A stretch of 64,000 nucleotides of DNA from Hyphomonas pacifica (GCF_000682675.1 NZ_AWFA01000007.1:21058-85057); one strand, 5' to 3'; counted from the first letter of the stretch, positions 25,742 through 35,593 are shown. Translations and numbers: made by a program. The notes: generated from the sequence alone by a model not told the origin.

Positions 25742-27046
25742 ATGAGCATTTCTTCATCCCTCAATGCGGGGGTAATGGGGCTGAACTCGAATTCGAGCCG
25801 CCTTTCCGCAATTTCTGACAATATCGCCAACTCATCGACCTACGGCTACAAGCGTAGCAAGGTCGATTTTTCCAGCATGGTTCTCAAGCAGCAATCTGCC
25901 GCTTATGCCGCGGGTGGTGTACGCGTGACATCCTTCAAAGATATTTCGGCAACTGGCTCTCTGGTTTCCACCGGTAATGCAACAGACATCGCGGTCTCAG
26001 GCCGCGGACTTGTTCCGGTTACGGATGGTGCAGGCATAAATGCTCTCTCTTCCGAGCGCGGCCTCATGTTGCTGCCAACGGGCTCCTTTTACGCTGATGA
26101 AAACGGAAACCTTCGTACTCAGAGCGGGCTCTTCCTGTTGGGCTGGCCTGCCAACTCCGACGGCGAAATTGGAAATGTCAGCCGCAATAGCGGCACAAGC
26201 CTGGAGCCTGTAAACATCTCAGCCTCCCAGTACACAGCCTCGCCGACGTCGAGCATCGACCTGGGCATCAACCTGCCCGCCGATGCGACGACAGAAGACG
26301 GCAACGGCGAAAGCTACATGCTGCCGATCGAGTATTTTGACAATCTGGGCCGCGCTCAAACGCTCAGCTTCAAATTCACACCAAATGTTCCAGCCACCGG
26401 CGCCAGCAACAATTGGTCTGTAGAGGTATTTGATAGTGCGGGTGACCCACTGACCTCGCTTGGCGACTTAGACATTACATTCGCTGACAGTCCAACCAAT
26501 GGCGGCCGTATTGATACGGTAACGGCGTCCGGCGGCGTTTCCTATGACGCGGCAAGCGGGGTGGTCTCCATGACACTCCCGCATGGCAATGTAGATGTCT
26601 TCATCGGCCGTCCCAGCGACTCTGCCGGCATTACACAGCTCTCCGCGCCCTTCTCGCCCACCAATGTGAGCAAGGACGGCGCCCCTATTGGTGACCTACA
26701 ATCTGTCGAGATTGATGAAAAAGGCTACCTGCAGGCAGTCTACAATACCGGCTTCCGCCGCACACTGTACCAAATCCCGGTAGGTGACGTGCCGAATATG
26801 AACGGCCTGCAAGCCCTTGATGGTCAAGCCTACTCTGTTTCTTCCGAAAGCGGTAACCTCTATCTCTGGGATGCAGGCACAGGTCCAGTTGGGACCATTG
26901 AAGGCTATGCGCTGATGGAATCCACAACGGACATCGCGGAAGAGCTTACGGACCTCATTGAAACGCAACGTGCTTACTCATCAAATGCGAAGATTGTTCA
27001 GACCGTTGATGAAATGCTTCAGGAAACCACAAATCTGAAGCGCTGA
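25742..27046 (+). CDS. flgE: Flagellar hook protein FlgE
   Basis: Hook subunit joining rod and filament. The 434 residues have the N-terminal rod/hook motif (MSISSSLNAGVMGLNSNSSRLSAISDNIANSSTYGYK), a beta-rich middle and the C-terminal FlgE/FlgG signature (YALMESTTDIAEELTDLIETQRAYSSNAKIVQTVDEML). AGGAG stands at good spacing before the ATG. Confidence 0.95.
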   Translation: MSISSSLNAGVMGLNSNSSRLSAISDNIANSSTYGYKRSKVDFSSMVLKQQSAAYAAGGVRVTSFKDISATGSLVSTGNATDIAVSGRGLVPVTDGAGINALSSERGLMLLPTGSFYADENGNLRTQSGLFLLGWPANSDGEIGNVSRNSGTSLEPVNISASQYTASPTSSIDLGINLPADATTEDGNGESYMLPIEYFDNLGRAQTLSFKFTPNVPATGASNNWSVEVFDSAGDPLTSLGDLDITFADSPTNGGRIDTVTASGGVSYDAASGVVSMTLPHGNVDVFIGRPSDSAGITQLSAPFSPTNVSKDGAPIGDLQSVEIDEKGYLQAVYNTGFRRTLYQIPVGDVPNMNGLQALDGQAYSVSSESGNLYLWDAGTGPVGTIEGYALMESTTDIAEELTDLIETQRAYSSNAKIVQTVDEMLQETTNLKR

Positions 27047-27074
27047 TCCGCAAGACTAAGGGGCGGGTGGTCCT

Positions 27075-28523
27075 TTGAGTATTTCCCACGCCATCAACGC
27101 GGCACAATCCGGCCTCAGGGTTTCAGGCCTGAGGGCGGATATTGTCGCCACGAACGTCGCAAACGCTTCAACGCCGGGCTATGTCCGGCGTTCCGTTTTG
27201 TTGGGCGAGACCCTGGTGGGTTCTCGCACCAACGGCGTAGCCTCTACAGGCATCAGCCGCTCAGAGGACGCTGCCCTTACGGCGCAAAGACGCAGCCTGT
27301 CCAGCGATGTGGCGCAAGCCAGTCTTCTCTCCAGCACGTGGCAGGTTCTGTCTTCCCGGTTCGGGGATACCGCAGACGGCACCGGCCTCTTCAGCAAATT
27401 ATCAAAATTTGAATCCGCCCTGTCCTCCGCCGTCGCCTCACCTGAGTCTGGCACCCAGCTTTCTGCCCTCCTCAATTCCGCAAAGGCGGTAACACAGGAG
27501 CTGAACAATCTGTCGGGGCTTGTGCGCCAACAGCGGGCTGAAGCTGATCGCGAGATTGCCGATGGGGTCGAATTCGTCAACTCGGCCCTCAAACAGGTTG
27601 AGGACTATAACAATCGCCTGTCGGGTATGGATCGTTCTACATCTCAGGCAGCAGCCCTCATCGACGAGCGCCAGCGAATACTTGATACGATTGCAGAGTA
27701 TCTGCCGATTGATGTCATTCCCCGCAACAATGGCAAAGTAGATGTTGTAACGCGCGAGGGCGTTTACCTCGTCGCCGGCACTGCCCAGCAACTGGAATTT
27801 ACCCCCTCCAACGTTTTTTCCGCATCCGCTACGCTTGAGAATGGAAACCTTTCAGGCCTTAGAGTCGGTGATCTCGACCTGACTCCCGGCGCGTCTAGCT
27901 ATGCAGCAATCTCCAGCGGTATGTTTGGCGCGCTCTTTACACTGCGAGACACAGACCTCCCTGCCTTTGGGGAGCAGCTTGACACAATCGCGCAAGACCT
28001 GATCTCTCGTTTGTCTGACGATTCAATTGATCCGACCAAATTGCCAGGCGAGTTTGGTATCTACGTTGATACAGGTACGCCAGGAGAAACCGGTCTTGCA
28101 GGGCGCATTGCCCTGAACGCCAGCATCGACCCAGGTCAGGGTGGAGATATCTGGCGACTACGCGATGGTGTCGGAGCCGCCAGCGAAGGGCCACAGGGTA
28201 ACAGCACCTTACTTACCGCCATGCATAATGCCATTAGATCCGTGAACACCGTCAATACCGGGGGGATTCAAGGCAAGTTTTCCATGTCTGAACTGGTCGC
28301 TCATGTCGCCTCCCTAACCGGGCAATCACGTGTGTCGAATGAGGCTGTTCTGTCATCAGCGTCAACGCAACACGACCTCATGGCACAGGCGGAACTCTCT
28401 GAAACCGGTGTGGATGTAGATGAGCAGATGCAGGAGCTGCTGTTGATTGAGCAGGCCTATGCCGCCAATGCACGTGTCATCGAAATCGCAAACCAAATGC
28501 TCCAGAAACTAATGGAGATCTAA
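27075..28523 (+). CDS. flgK: Hook-associated protein 1 FlgK
   Basis: First hook-filament junction protein. The 482 residues begin with a rod/hook-type N-terminus (SISHAINAAQSGLRVSGLRADIVATNVANASTPGY) and end with VDVDEQMQELLLIEQAYAANARVI, typical of FlgK. The start codon is TTG, because no in-frame ATG or GTG precedes the conserved N-terminus; a G-rich ribosome site (GGGGCGGGTGG) lies upstream. flgL follows after 1 bp. Confidence 0.93.
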   Translation: MSISHAINAAQSGLRVSGLRADIVATNVANASTPGYVRRSVLLGETLVGSRTNGVASTGISRSEDAALTAQRRSLSSDVAQASLLSSTWQVLSSRFGDTADGTGLFSKLSKFESALSSAVASPESGTQLSALLNSAKAVTQELNNLSGLVRQQRAEADREIADGVEFVNSALKQVEDYNNRLSGMDRSTSQAAALIDERQRILDTIAEYLPIDVIPRNNGKVDVVTREGVYLVAGTAQQLEFTPSNVFSASATLENGNLSGLRVGDLDLTPGASSYAAISSGMFGALFTLRDTDLPAFGEQLDTIAQDLISRLSDDSIDPTKLPGEFGIYVDTGTPGETGLAGRIALNASIDPGQGGDIWRLRDGVGAASEGPQGNSTLLTAMHNAIRSVNTVNTGGIQGKFSMSELVAHVASLTGQSRVSNEAVLSSASTQHDLMAQAELSETGVDVDEQMQELLLIEQAYAANARVIEIANQMLQKLMEI

Positions 28524-28524
28524 T

Positions 28525-29505
28525 ATGGACCGTCTCGCCATCTCATCCGGGCTGATGACAGCTACTCTCAGCAAGAACATTTCTGAACTGAGGCAACAGA
28601 TAGGCACAACTTCGACAGAGGCCACCACCGGTCGTTACCAAGACCTGACACTACACATGTCGGGCCGCATCGGGAAGGCCATGCTGGGCCAGAAAGCCCT
28701 GACTGACCTGTACACGGAACGCGATGTTCTGAACCTTCGCGCCTCACGTCTGAATTTGCTGCAAATCAGCCTCACAAATTTGCAGGACAGTGCAACCGGT
28801 ATTGCCGCTGATATGCTCAATGCCATCGGCACAGATCATGATATTGGTATCAAAACCACAGCACGAGATGCCAAGACAGCGCTTGACACCATCTTCTCTG
28901 CCCTGAACGTTAGATATGGTGAGCGTTTCCTCTTCTCCGGCGATGCAACAGCCTCACAGCCCTTCCCGGACTCGTCCGTCCTGATGAACGACGTCGAGCA
29001 AATGGCCAGCACGGCGACGGATACTGCAGATTTCCAGACTCAGCTAGGCGCCTATTTTGACTCCCCTACCGGTGGCTGGCTGCAAAATGTCTACAAAGGC
29101 AGCACAATAGCCTCTGATCCGGAAAGTGTCTCAGCCGATCACAGTGCGATCAAATCCCTGATCTCCGACCTTGCCGTTCTCGCAGCCTCGGGTCCTGACG
29201 GGACTTTGTCAGAGCTGACTGGCTACAAGGACCTTGTTCAAACAATATCCCTGAAGCTGACCTCCAGTGAAACAGGCATCACGGACCTCAGAGCAGATCT
29301 TGGGGTTTTTGAGGAACGCATCTCCACAAATCTCAAGAATCTTGCGACAGAAGAAACCTTGTTGACAGAGGCCTTCAATCAGATGACCGCACGCGATCAA
29401 TATGAAGCCGCAACGGAACTCCAGTCGCTCCAATCAATGCTGGAAGCTTCATACCTCATCACGGCACGCCTCTCAAAACTCTCACTGACAAACTATCTGG
29501 GCTAA
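28525..29505 (+). CDS. flgL: Hook-associated protein 3 FlgL
   Basis: Second hook-filament junction protein, related to flagellin. The 326-residue product has flagellin-like N- and C-terminal helices (for example QDLTLHMSGRIGKAMLGQKALTDLYTERDVLNLRASRL and, near the end, ATELQSLQSMLEASYLITARLSKLSLTNYL). GGAG precedes the ATG within the end of flgK. Confidence 0.9.
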   Translation: MDRLAISSGLMTATLSKNISELRQQIGTTSTEATTGRYQDLTLHMSGRIGKAMLGQKALTDLYTERDVLNLRASRLNLLQISLTNLQDSATGIAADMLNAIGTDHDIGIKTTARDAKTALDTIFSALNVRYGERFLFSGDATASQPFPDSSVLMNDVEQMASTATDTADFQTQLGAYFDSPTGGWLQNVYKGSTIASDPESVSADHSAIKSLISDLAVLAASGPDGTLSELTGYKDLVQTISLKLTSSETGITDLRADLGVFEERISTNLKNLATEETLLTEAFNQMTARDQYEAATELQSLQSMLEASYLITARLSKLSLTNYLG

Positions 29506-29509
29506 AAGC

Positions 29510-30619
29510 ATGCTGCGAAAACTGATCTTACTCGCCGGGTTCTGTCTATGCGCACTCACTCAGACTCCAGCAACTGAAGCCCAAACCAGACTTCGGGATG
29601 TTGTGGATGTCGAGGGCGTCCGTCAGAACGACCTGATCGGTTACGGCATCGTGGTTGGCCTAAATGGTACGGGTGATACAGTTCGAAACTCTCCCTATAC
29701 GGAAGACACGCTCACCTACATGCTGGAGCGTCTTGGTGTAAATGTTCAGGGTGAGGACATTAAGCCGAACAATGCAGCGGCAGTTCTTGTCACAGCCACC
29801 CTTCCCTCCTTTGCTCGAAATGGCTCTACAATTGATGTGTCTGTGTCCTCCATTGGTGACGCCAAGAGTCTGGAAGGTGGCACACTCATCCTTACGCCCC
29901 TTAAGGGTGCCGACAATGAGGTATACGCGGTTTCCCAAGGCAGCATTATTGTCTCCGGCCTGGATGTGCAGGCACAGGCCGCCCGCGAAACGCGCGGCAC
30001 GCCGACAACAGGCGCGATCCCAAACGGGGCTCGCGTAGAACGCGAAATTAGCTATGATTTCAATCGTCGCGAAAGCTTGGTGCTAGCGCTTCGTGACCCT
30101 GACTTTACGACGGCCGCCCGGATTGAAGATGCCATCAATGGCGCTTATGGAGCGCAGGTCGCCTTCATGCGTGACCCGGGAACAGTTGATCTGGACCTGC
30201 GGGGCATTCAGGGCTCCCCGTCACGCATCCTTGCAGACATCGAGAACCTTCCCGTTAGCGTGTCGGTACCCGCACGTATCGTCATTGACGAAAAATCCGG
30301 AACAATTGTCTTGGGTGAAGATGTGACCATTTCCAAAGTGGCGATTGCGCAAGGAAATATCTCCATCAAGGTCGTTGAGAGCCCTGTTGTTTCCCAGCCG
30401 AATCCTTTTGCCAGCGGGGAATCCATCACTCTCCCCCGCTCCAGCATCACCATCGGCCAAACCGGCAGCAAGAATATTGCCATGCTGGAACCAAATGTAA
30501 CGCTCTCGGAGCTTATCTCCGGCCTCAATGCCCTTGGCGTCACGCCTCAGGAAACAGCAGATATTATTCGCACTATGAAAGCAGCCGGTGCACTGCATGC
30601 GGATCTAATCATCCGCTAA
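29510..30619 (+). CDS. flgI: Flagellar P-ring protein FlgI
   Basis: Periplasmic P-ring subunit, assembled with the help of FlgA. The 369 residues start with a cleavable signal peptide (LILLAGFCLCALTQTPATEAQ), followed by the family hallmark RLRDVVDVEGVRQNDLIGYGIVVGLNGTGD and the C-terminal segment LSELISGLNALGVTPQETADIIRTMKAAGAL. It ends the motB unit and is convergent with fliG. Confidence 0.97.
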   Translation: MLRKLILLAGFCLCALTQTPATEAQTRLRDVVDVEGVRQNDLIGYGIVVGLNGTGDTVRNSPYTEDTLTYMLERLGVNVQGEDIKPNNAAAVLVTATLPSFARNGSTIDVSVSSIGDAKSLEGGTLILTPLKGADNEVYAVSQGSIIVSGLDVQAQAARETRGTPTTGAIPNGARVEREISYDFNRRESLVLALRDPDFTTAARIEDAINGAYGAQVAFMRDPGTVDLDLRGIQGSPSRILADIENLPVSVSVPARIVIDEKSGTIVLGEDVTISKVAIAQGNISIKVVESPVVSQPNPFASGESITLPRSSITIGQTGSKNIAMLEPNVTLSELISGLNALGVTPQETADIIRTMKAAGALHADLIIR

Positions 30620-30667
30620 AGACAGAAAATAATTGCCAGTTATTTGAAAACTGAAGGCAGAGCGCCC

Positions 30668-31777
30668 TTAGACGGCTTCTGCCTCATCTGTCTTTCCAAT
30701 GCTGATGCCACCTTGGCGCTTGAGCATCATCAGGGACATGAGAAACTGCCTCTGCACTTTCTCGGCCTTTTCTGCAGACATCTGGGCAATATCTTCCATT
30801 TGCAGTCGATATTGGTCTGCCAAGCGCGAAGAAATATTCCCCAGAAGATATTCCGATACACCTGCTCCGCCATTTCTCAAACTGGCCAGAAGCTGAGTCA
30901 TGCTGTCTTCGCCTAACTCACGGAACACAACCGGCACGATACTGCGCGGCAGGATTTCAGGAAGGCTATCAATTGTGAACATGACACGCTCAATGCTGCG
31001 CATCTTACTTTCATGTTCATTGTTGAGAAACGCGATAACCCGGTCCCTTTTGTCACCCGGAATGAGACTCAGAATTTCACCTACAGCCTCAAGGTGGCTG
31101 GTATCGTCTTGCGTCTCAGCTTCCGTATTATTGAGGAGCTCCATCTCAACCATATGCGCCAGCACTGAATAAATTTCCTGATCCGGAGCCTCATCCTCCA
31201 CCAGATGACCGATAACCGGATCCAAAAGTTCGTTATCCAGAAATCCGATAATTTCAGACGCGACAGAAACATCTAGCTTCCGCAAAAGCAGCGCAATTAT
31301 GTTGGGGGTTAGCGTCTGGAAATATGTTGCAACCTGCCGCGCATCATGCCGTTCAAGGCGTGACCAGGTGTCATCAGACTCAGGATCTGCGTCATCCGCC
31401 TCATTAGACAAGCCATAAATCTGCTCATACCGGCCCTGATCAAGGACATTGGCAATGATTTCGCGAGCCTTGTTCTGTCCGCCAGCAAATGATCCGCTCG
31501 CTGCGCGCATCTCCTTCAGGAAATCCATGGCAATCTCGGCCAGTTCCTGCTTATCCAGAACGGAGATGGTTTCCAAAGCGGCTGCAACTCGTGACATCGT
31601 GCGATCGTCGAGCTTCTCAACAATAGGCCGAGCTTCAGCCTCCCCAAGCACGGCAATAACAACCGCTGCCCTCTGCGCACGGGTTAGATGAGTCACACGA
31701 GCGCTGCCCGCCGGCTGAATGGCGTTTGTTGCAGCAGGTCGCGGCACAGCTTGCTTCTGCTCTAAGGCAATACTCAT
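30668..31777 (-). CDS. fliG: Flagellar motor switch protein FliG
   Basis: C-ring protein that transmits torque between stator and rotor. The 369 residues show the N-terminal domain (LTRAQRAAVVIAVLGEAEARPIVEKLDDRTMSRVAAAL), middle armadillo domain and C-terminal charged domain (MFTIDSLPEILPRSIVPVVFRELGEDSMTQLL). It is the last gene of fliF-fliH-fliN-fliP-fliG, overlapping fliP by 4 bp. In many bacteria fliG follows fliF directly, so the order is rearranged. Confidence 0.95.
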   Translation of the reverse strand: MSIALEQKQAVPRPAATNAIQPAGSARVTHLTRAQRAAVVIAVLGEAEARPIVEKLDDRTMSRVAAALETISVLDKQELAEIAMDFLKEMRAASGSFAGGQNKAREIIANVLDQGRYEQIYGLSNEADDADPESDDTWSRLERHDARQVATYFQTLTPNIIALLLRKLDVSVASEIIGFLDNELLDPVIGHLVEDEAPDQEIYSVLAHMVEMELLNNTEAETQDDTSHLEAVGEILSLIPGDKRDRVIAFLNNEHESKMRSIERVMFTIDSLPEILPRSIVPVVFRELGEDSMTQLLASLRNGGAGVSEYLLGNISSRLADQYRLQMEDIAQMSAEKAEKVQRQFLMSLMMLKRQGGISIGKTDEAEAV

Positions 31778-32559
31778 CCCGTATACCCTCTCAGTAGCGC
31801 TTCAGTAATCTTCAACCAGCCATCGGCCAGAACTATGAATCCTACCTTAAACGGCAGAGAAACCACAGTCGGCGGCACCATCATCATGCCCACAGCCATC
31901 AGGACAGATGAAACGACCAGATCAATGACCAGGAAAGGCAGGAAAATCACAAACCCGATTTGAAAGGCGTGTTTGATCTCTGACAGCATGAAGGCAGTGG
32001 ACAAGAGTGCAAAGGTTGGCTCTTCACCCTCCACCACAGGACGGTTCACAGCATCTGCAAGGACCGGAATTGTCTCTGGGTCGACACGAGCCGTCATGAA
32101 CTCCCGAAAGGGTGTCGTCGCGGCTGTCCATGCCTGCGCCTCATTGATCGTACCATCCATATAGGGGGATATCCCTTCCCTCCATGCTTCCATGAAGGTT
32201 GGCTCCATCACGAAAAAAGTCAGGAACATAGCAAGTGCCATGATCAACATGTTTGGCGGGGCCTGTTGCACGCCGATTGCCTGACGGAGAAACGAGAAGA
32301 CAATGATCATGAATGGCAGGCATGTCACCATCATCGCAATTCCCGGCACTAGGCTGAGGATTGTGACGAGTACAAACAGGACAACAACGGAACCGCTCAG
32401 GCCTCCCTCGCCATTGTTTGACAGAAAACCGTCTGCAATGGAGGATAACTGATTGGGATCCGCCTCCTGCGCATTAGCAGGACTGACGAGAATGAGCAGC
32501 AAACCGAGTAAGATCAGACCTATGAGTGGACGTGGCAAAACGTCATGTACTCTTGGCAT
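31774..32559 (-). CDS. fliP: Flagellar export apparatus protein FliP
   Basis: Core export-gate membrane protein. The 261-residue product has a cleavable signal peptide (LIGLILLGLLLILVSPANAQ), a feature of FliP, then membrane segments with MMVTCLPFMIIVFSFLRQAIG and the C-terminal pair ending in VGMMMVPPTVVSLPFKVGFI. Its start lies within the 3' end of fliN. Confidence 0.96.
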   Translation of the reverse strand: MPRVHDVLPRPLIGLILLGLLLILVSPANAQEADPNQLSSIADGFLSNNGEGGLSGSVVVLFVLVTILSLVPGIAMMVTCLPFMIIVFSFLRQAIGVQQAPPNMLIMALAMFLTFFVMEPTFMEAWREGISPYMDGTINEAQAWTAATTPFREFMTARVDPETIPVLADAVNRPVVEGEEPTFALLSTAFMLSEIKHAFQIGFVIFLPFLVIDLVVSSVLMAVGMMMVPPTVVSLPFKVGFIVLADGWLKITEALLRGYTG

Positions 32560-32866
32560 CAGGATCCTCCGCGATCTCCGTGATCTTTATTCCAAGGCCT
32601 CCTTCATCCGTTTCTATCAGTTCACCCCGTGCGATAAGACGATTATCAACCGTTAAAGATACGGGGTCTTCAATCCGCGCGGACAATGCAATCACGGAAT
32701 CAGGTCGCAACTCCAAAATCTCTGAAACCGTCAAACGTTTTTGGCCGATAGAAACCACAACATTCACAGGCACATTGTAAATCGAACGATATACTTTTCC
32801 GACAGCAGAAGACTCATCCTGCTCGATCATATTTTCTTCAGTCGGCGTGATTTCTGGAAGTGCCAT
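32543..32866 (-). CDS. fliN: Flagellar motor switch protein FliN
   Basis: C-ring subunit. The 107-residue product is a single SpoA/FliMN domain after a short N-terminal tail (VYRSIYNVPVNVVVSIGQKRLTVSEILEL; ISARIEDPV-type middle; VDNRLIARGELIETDEG near the end). The frame runs on to 32917, but the ATG at 32866 with GAGG upstream, 2 bp after fliH, is the likely start. Confidence 0.93.
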   Translation of the reverse strand: MALPEITPTEENMIEQDESSAVGKVYRSIYNVPVNVVVSIGQKRLTVSEILELRPDSVIALSARIEDPVSLTVDNRLIARGELIETDEGGLGIKITEIAEDPDAKST

Positions 32867-32868
32867 GA

Positions 32869-33438
32869 CTAGGAATCCTCTTTGCTGAGCTGCACGGCCT
32901 GAACACGACTGACACATGCAGCCAGAAGGCCATCAAAATCCATTTCAAGGCCTCCGGTTACCCAGGAAACTTCGACCGTTTGACCTGACATGTTCCGCTG
33001 TGGAACGATCGTGCATACACTGGAAATTCGATCTGACTGCTGAAGGATATTTTGTAAGTCCTCCGCCAAGGCCTCACCCGCCTTGATTTCCATCCGGTTG
33101 CCCCCCTCTGGCAGAAGCTCTGGCAGTTGCCGGGCGATTTCATCCGCCAGGCATGCCTTGGAGAGTTCCGGGAAAAGCTTTTCAGCAATGGCAATCACCC
33201 ATTGTTTCGTCTGATGCAGAACTCGCTCATTGGCGGCGGCGACCTCATCAGATAATCGCTTCATCAGAAGTGCTACATTCGGATCAAGTTCGGGTTTGGT
33301 AGCGACTGGTTCTTCTGAAGGAAGTGCATGCTGGGGAGGGGGTGCACTGATCTCATGTGTAGCAGCTTCCTCCAAGGCGCTGCTACCATAGTGCGCCTCA
33401 TCAAAGCGGGGCAGGCTGGCGAACGGAGACTCACTCAT
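32869..33438 (-). CDS. fliH: Flagellar export ATPase regulator FliH
   Basis: Stator-like partner of FliI in flagellar export (FlbE in Caulobacter). The 189-residue protein has a Pro-rich N-terminal third, a helical middle (VAAANERVLHQTKQWVIAIAEKLF) and a C-terminal FliH/YscL-type domain ending WVTGGLEMDFDGLLAACV. The ATG at 33438 overlaps the end of fliF by 8 bp. Family resemblance is moderate but the position between fliF and fliN supports it. Confidence 0.82.
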   Translation of the reverse strand: MSESPFASLPRFDEAHYGSSALEEAATHEISAPPPQHALPSEEPVATKPELDPNVALLMKRLSDEVAAANERVLHQTKQWVIAIAEKLFPELSKACLADEIARQLPELLPEGGNRMEIKAGEALAEDLQNILQQSDRISSVCTIVPQRNMSGQTVEVSWVTGGLEMDFDGLLAACVSRVQAVQLSKEDS

Positions 33439-34960
33439 TAACAAGCGCCTTCCGGTCCTCATTCAGCCACTCCTGAAGCAGGTTGGCTGTCTCATCCTGG
33501 CGTTCGCGCGTGTAGGATCTGAGGTAGTCCAGCGGATCAAGGGCATCACCCGTTAATTCGGCACTCGACTGACCAGCTCCTGTAAGAGCCAAATCTGCGC
33601 CCGAAACTGGTTTGGAACGCTGTGACAGCAAGGGTCGTAGCACGCCAAAAGCTAGCACAATAACGACCAGCCCCAGAAGAACAGCCTGGAGCCCAGTCCA
33701 GAAATACCGCTCCAGCAAACGCTCCGCCAAGCTTGGCGCTGGCGTCAGCTCGGCAACTTCCATTTCCTGAAAAGGCATAAGCTCAACCGTCAGAGAGTCG
33801 CCCCGATCCGCGTTCAAGCCGGCTCCCGACAGGATCAATTGTTCAAAGTCAGAAACAAGGCTACGTGTCAGGGCCGCTGCATCGGGTGAGCCTTCCTCAA
33901 TGCCAAGCACTTGCCCATTCAACAGTACAGCGACTGATACGCGCTCAATCTCGCCCGGCAAAGTTTCTGTTTCTTTCCGGGTCTCATTAATATCGTAAGC
34001 GACACTCTCCGTGGAATTTCGTACTGTACTGGAAGAGCTGCCGCCCTGCCCACCAGCACCCTGCGGTAAGTTGCTGGCCACAGTTACGCCACTGTCTGGA
34101 CCCCCGCTGGATTCGCTGACATCATTGCTTGTCCGATTACGGACAACACGAGAGTTGGGATCATACACAACTTCGGAAACACGTTGCCGCTGACGATTTA
34201 CATCGACCGTCACAGATACCCTGGCATTCCCCGGCCCAACACGTGCCTCCAGCAAGCGCATTATTTTCTGCTCCAGTCGGTTTGACTGGCTTTCGGCGAC
34301 GATGCCGGGCTCTTCCATCTTGTCAACATTCGGGCCTACAAGCATTCCCCGCTTGGGGTCTATGACTGCAACATCTTTTGGGTCCAGCCCTGAGACCGCC
34401 AAAGCCACCAGATACTGAATGGCTTCAGCCTGACTGGCACTTATCTGACCACTCGAAACCAGCGTGACGGAGGCCGTCTGAGGGGGACTGGAACGGGAAA
34501 AGCCCGATCTCAGACTGGTTCCGATATGCACCCGCGCAGACGCAACTCCAGGAATGGCAAGAATGGTACGGGTCAGCTCCCCTTCTTTGGCCCTCCAATA
34601 TGCTGCATTGTACATTTCCGATGTAACAGAGAATCCATTCACATCATCCAGAAGCTCATATCCGCGCACGGATTGCTGGGGAAGACCGTCCTTGGCGAGG
34701 GAAAAGCGTACCGAATCACGCTCTGATTGGGGAATGAAAATCGCTTCGCCTCGAATTGCGTATTCAACACCGCGTTTTTCCAGTTCCTCGATCACCTCCC
34801 CCGTGTGCATCGGGTCAAGGCCGGAATACAGAAGCGCCATGGGCTGCTTGACTGCACCCTGAACGAGCATCGTCATCGCGAGGACAACACCTGCGACTGC
34901 GCCAGCAAGCGCAAGCTTCTGCGCCATGGAAAGCGCTTTAAGTGTTTCCACCAACTTCAT
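33431..34960 (-). CDS. fliF: Flagellar MS-ring protein FliF
   Basis: Forms the inner-membrane MS ring on which the basal body is built. The 509 residues include an N-terminal membrane span (LALAGAVAGVVLAMTMLVQG), ring-building motif domains with LYSGLDPMHTGEVIEELEKRGV and GVASARVHI, a Ser/Gly-rich region, a second span (GLQAVLLGLVVIVLAFGVL) and a C-terminal FliG-binding tail. It is the first gene of its unit, divergent from fliL. Confidence 0.97.
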   Translation of the reverse strand: MKLVETLKALSMAQKLALAGAVAGVVLAMTMLVQGAVKQPMALLYSGLDPMHTGEVIEELEKRGVEYAIRGEAIFIPQSERDSVRFSLAKDGLPQQSVRGYELLDDVNGFSVTSEMYNAAYWRAKEGELTRTILAIPGVASARVHIGTSLRSGFSRSSPPQTASVTLVSSGQISASQAEAIQYLVALAVSGLDPKDVAVIDPKRGMLVGPNVDKMEEPGIVAESQSNRLEQKIMRLLEARVGPGNARVSVTVDVNRQRQRVSEVVYDPNSRVVRNRTSNDVSESSGGPDSGVTVASNLPQGAGGQGGSSSSTVRNSTESVAYDINETRKETETLPGEIERVSVAVLLNGQVLGIEEGSPDAAALTRSLVSDFEQLILSGAGLNADRGDSLTVELMPFQEMEVAELTPAPSLAERLLERYFWTGLQAVLLGLVVIVLAFGVLRPLLSQRSKPVSGADLALTGAGQSSAELTGDALDPLDYLRSYTRERQDETANLLQEWLNEDRKALVNE

Positions 34961-35021
34961 ATGACCAAAACCCCGGTCCCAACTCCACCTACCCTATTGG
35001 TTAAGATTTTCCGTGAAATTG

Positions 35022-35038
35022 TTAACGCTTCCTTTACC
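35022..35038 (+). promoter_or_regulatory. Possible CtrA-binding site between fliF and fliL
   Basis: TTAA-N7-TTTACC lies between the divergent fliF and fliL genes. The Caulobacter CtrA consensus is TTAA-N7-TTAA(C), and CtrA controls fliF and fliL there. One mismatch in a short motif keeps this tentative. Confidence 0.4.
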
Positions 35039-35091
35039 CAGACATTAATAATCAGCTCTGGGTGCAAATTCTTTATGGGGAAGGGTAAATT

Positions 35092-35592
35092 GTGGCTTCT
35101 GACTCCGATACGACTGTCCCGGAAAGGGGTTCGTCGGGCGGTGGGTTAATGCAACTCATCGTGTTAGGCGGCGCCTGCGCAATAGGTGGATTTGCTACAG
35201 TCTTCTTTGTGTCACCAAAAGCCAGTCCCATCGCTCTTGCATGTGTGTCCGACTCCTCTGAGGCTGCAGGTCACAATGCCCTGGCGCTTGAGGATCACGC
35301 CTATGTAGAGTTGCAGGATATTCTCGTTACGATAGGAAATGCACCTGCTACACGCTACGTGAAGATCAAGATGTCCGTGATCTCTGACAAGGATCACGTT
35401 AACGCGGTCAAGAAAGCCGAGCCTATGCTGGTAGATGCGTTCGTTGGATATTTGAGAGCGTTGCAGCTCTCGGAATTCGAATCCGCCGATTTCTATCCGA
35501 AGATGAGAGAACAACTCTCCCGAAGATCAGAGATCGTGCTGGGTGCGGACGCTTCCAATGGCGTGCTGATAACCGAATTCCTTTTGCGTTAA
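35092..35592 (+). CDS. fliL: Flagellar basal body-associated protein FliL
   Basis: Single-span stator-associated protein. The 166 residues have an N-terminal tail, a membrane segment (LIVLGGACAIGGFATVFFV) and a FliL periplasmic domain (YVELQDILVTIGNAPATRYVKIKMSVI; VLITEFLLR at the end). The start is GTG, with GGGAAGGGT upstream. It leads the fliL-DUF6468-motE unit. In Caulobacter fliM follows fliL; here fliM is missing from this place. Confidence 0.88.
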   Translation: MASDSDTTVPERGSSGGGLMQLIVLGGACAIGGFATVFFVSPKASPIALACVSDSSEAAGHNALALEDHAYVELQDILVTIGNAPATRYVKIKMSVISDKDHVNAVKKAEPMLVDAFVGYLRALQLSEFESADFYPKMREQLSRRSEIVLGADASNGVLITEFLLR

Positions 35593-35593
35593 G

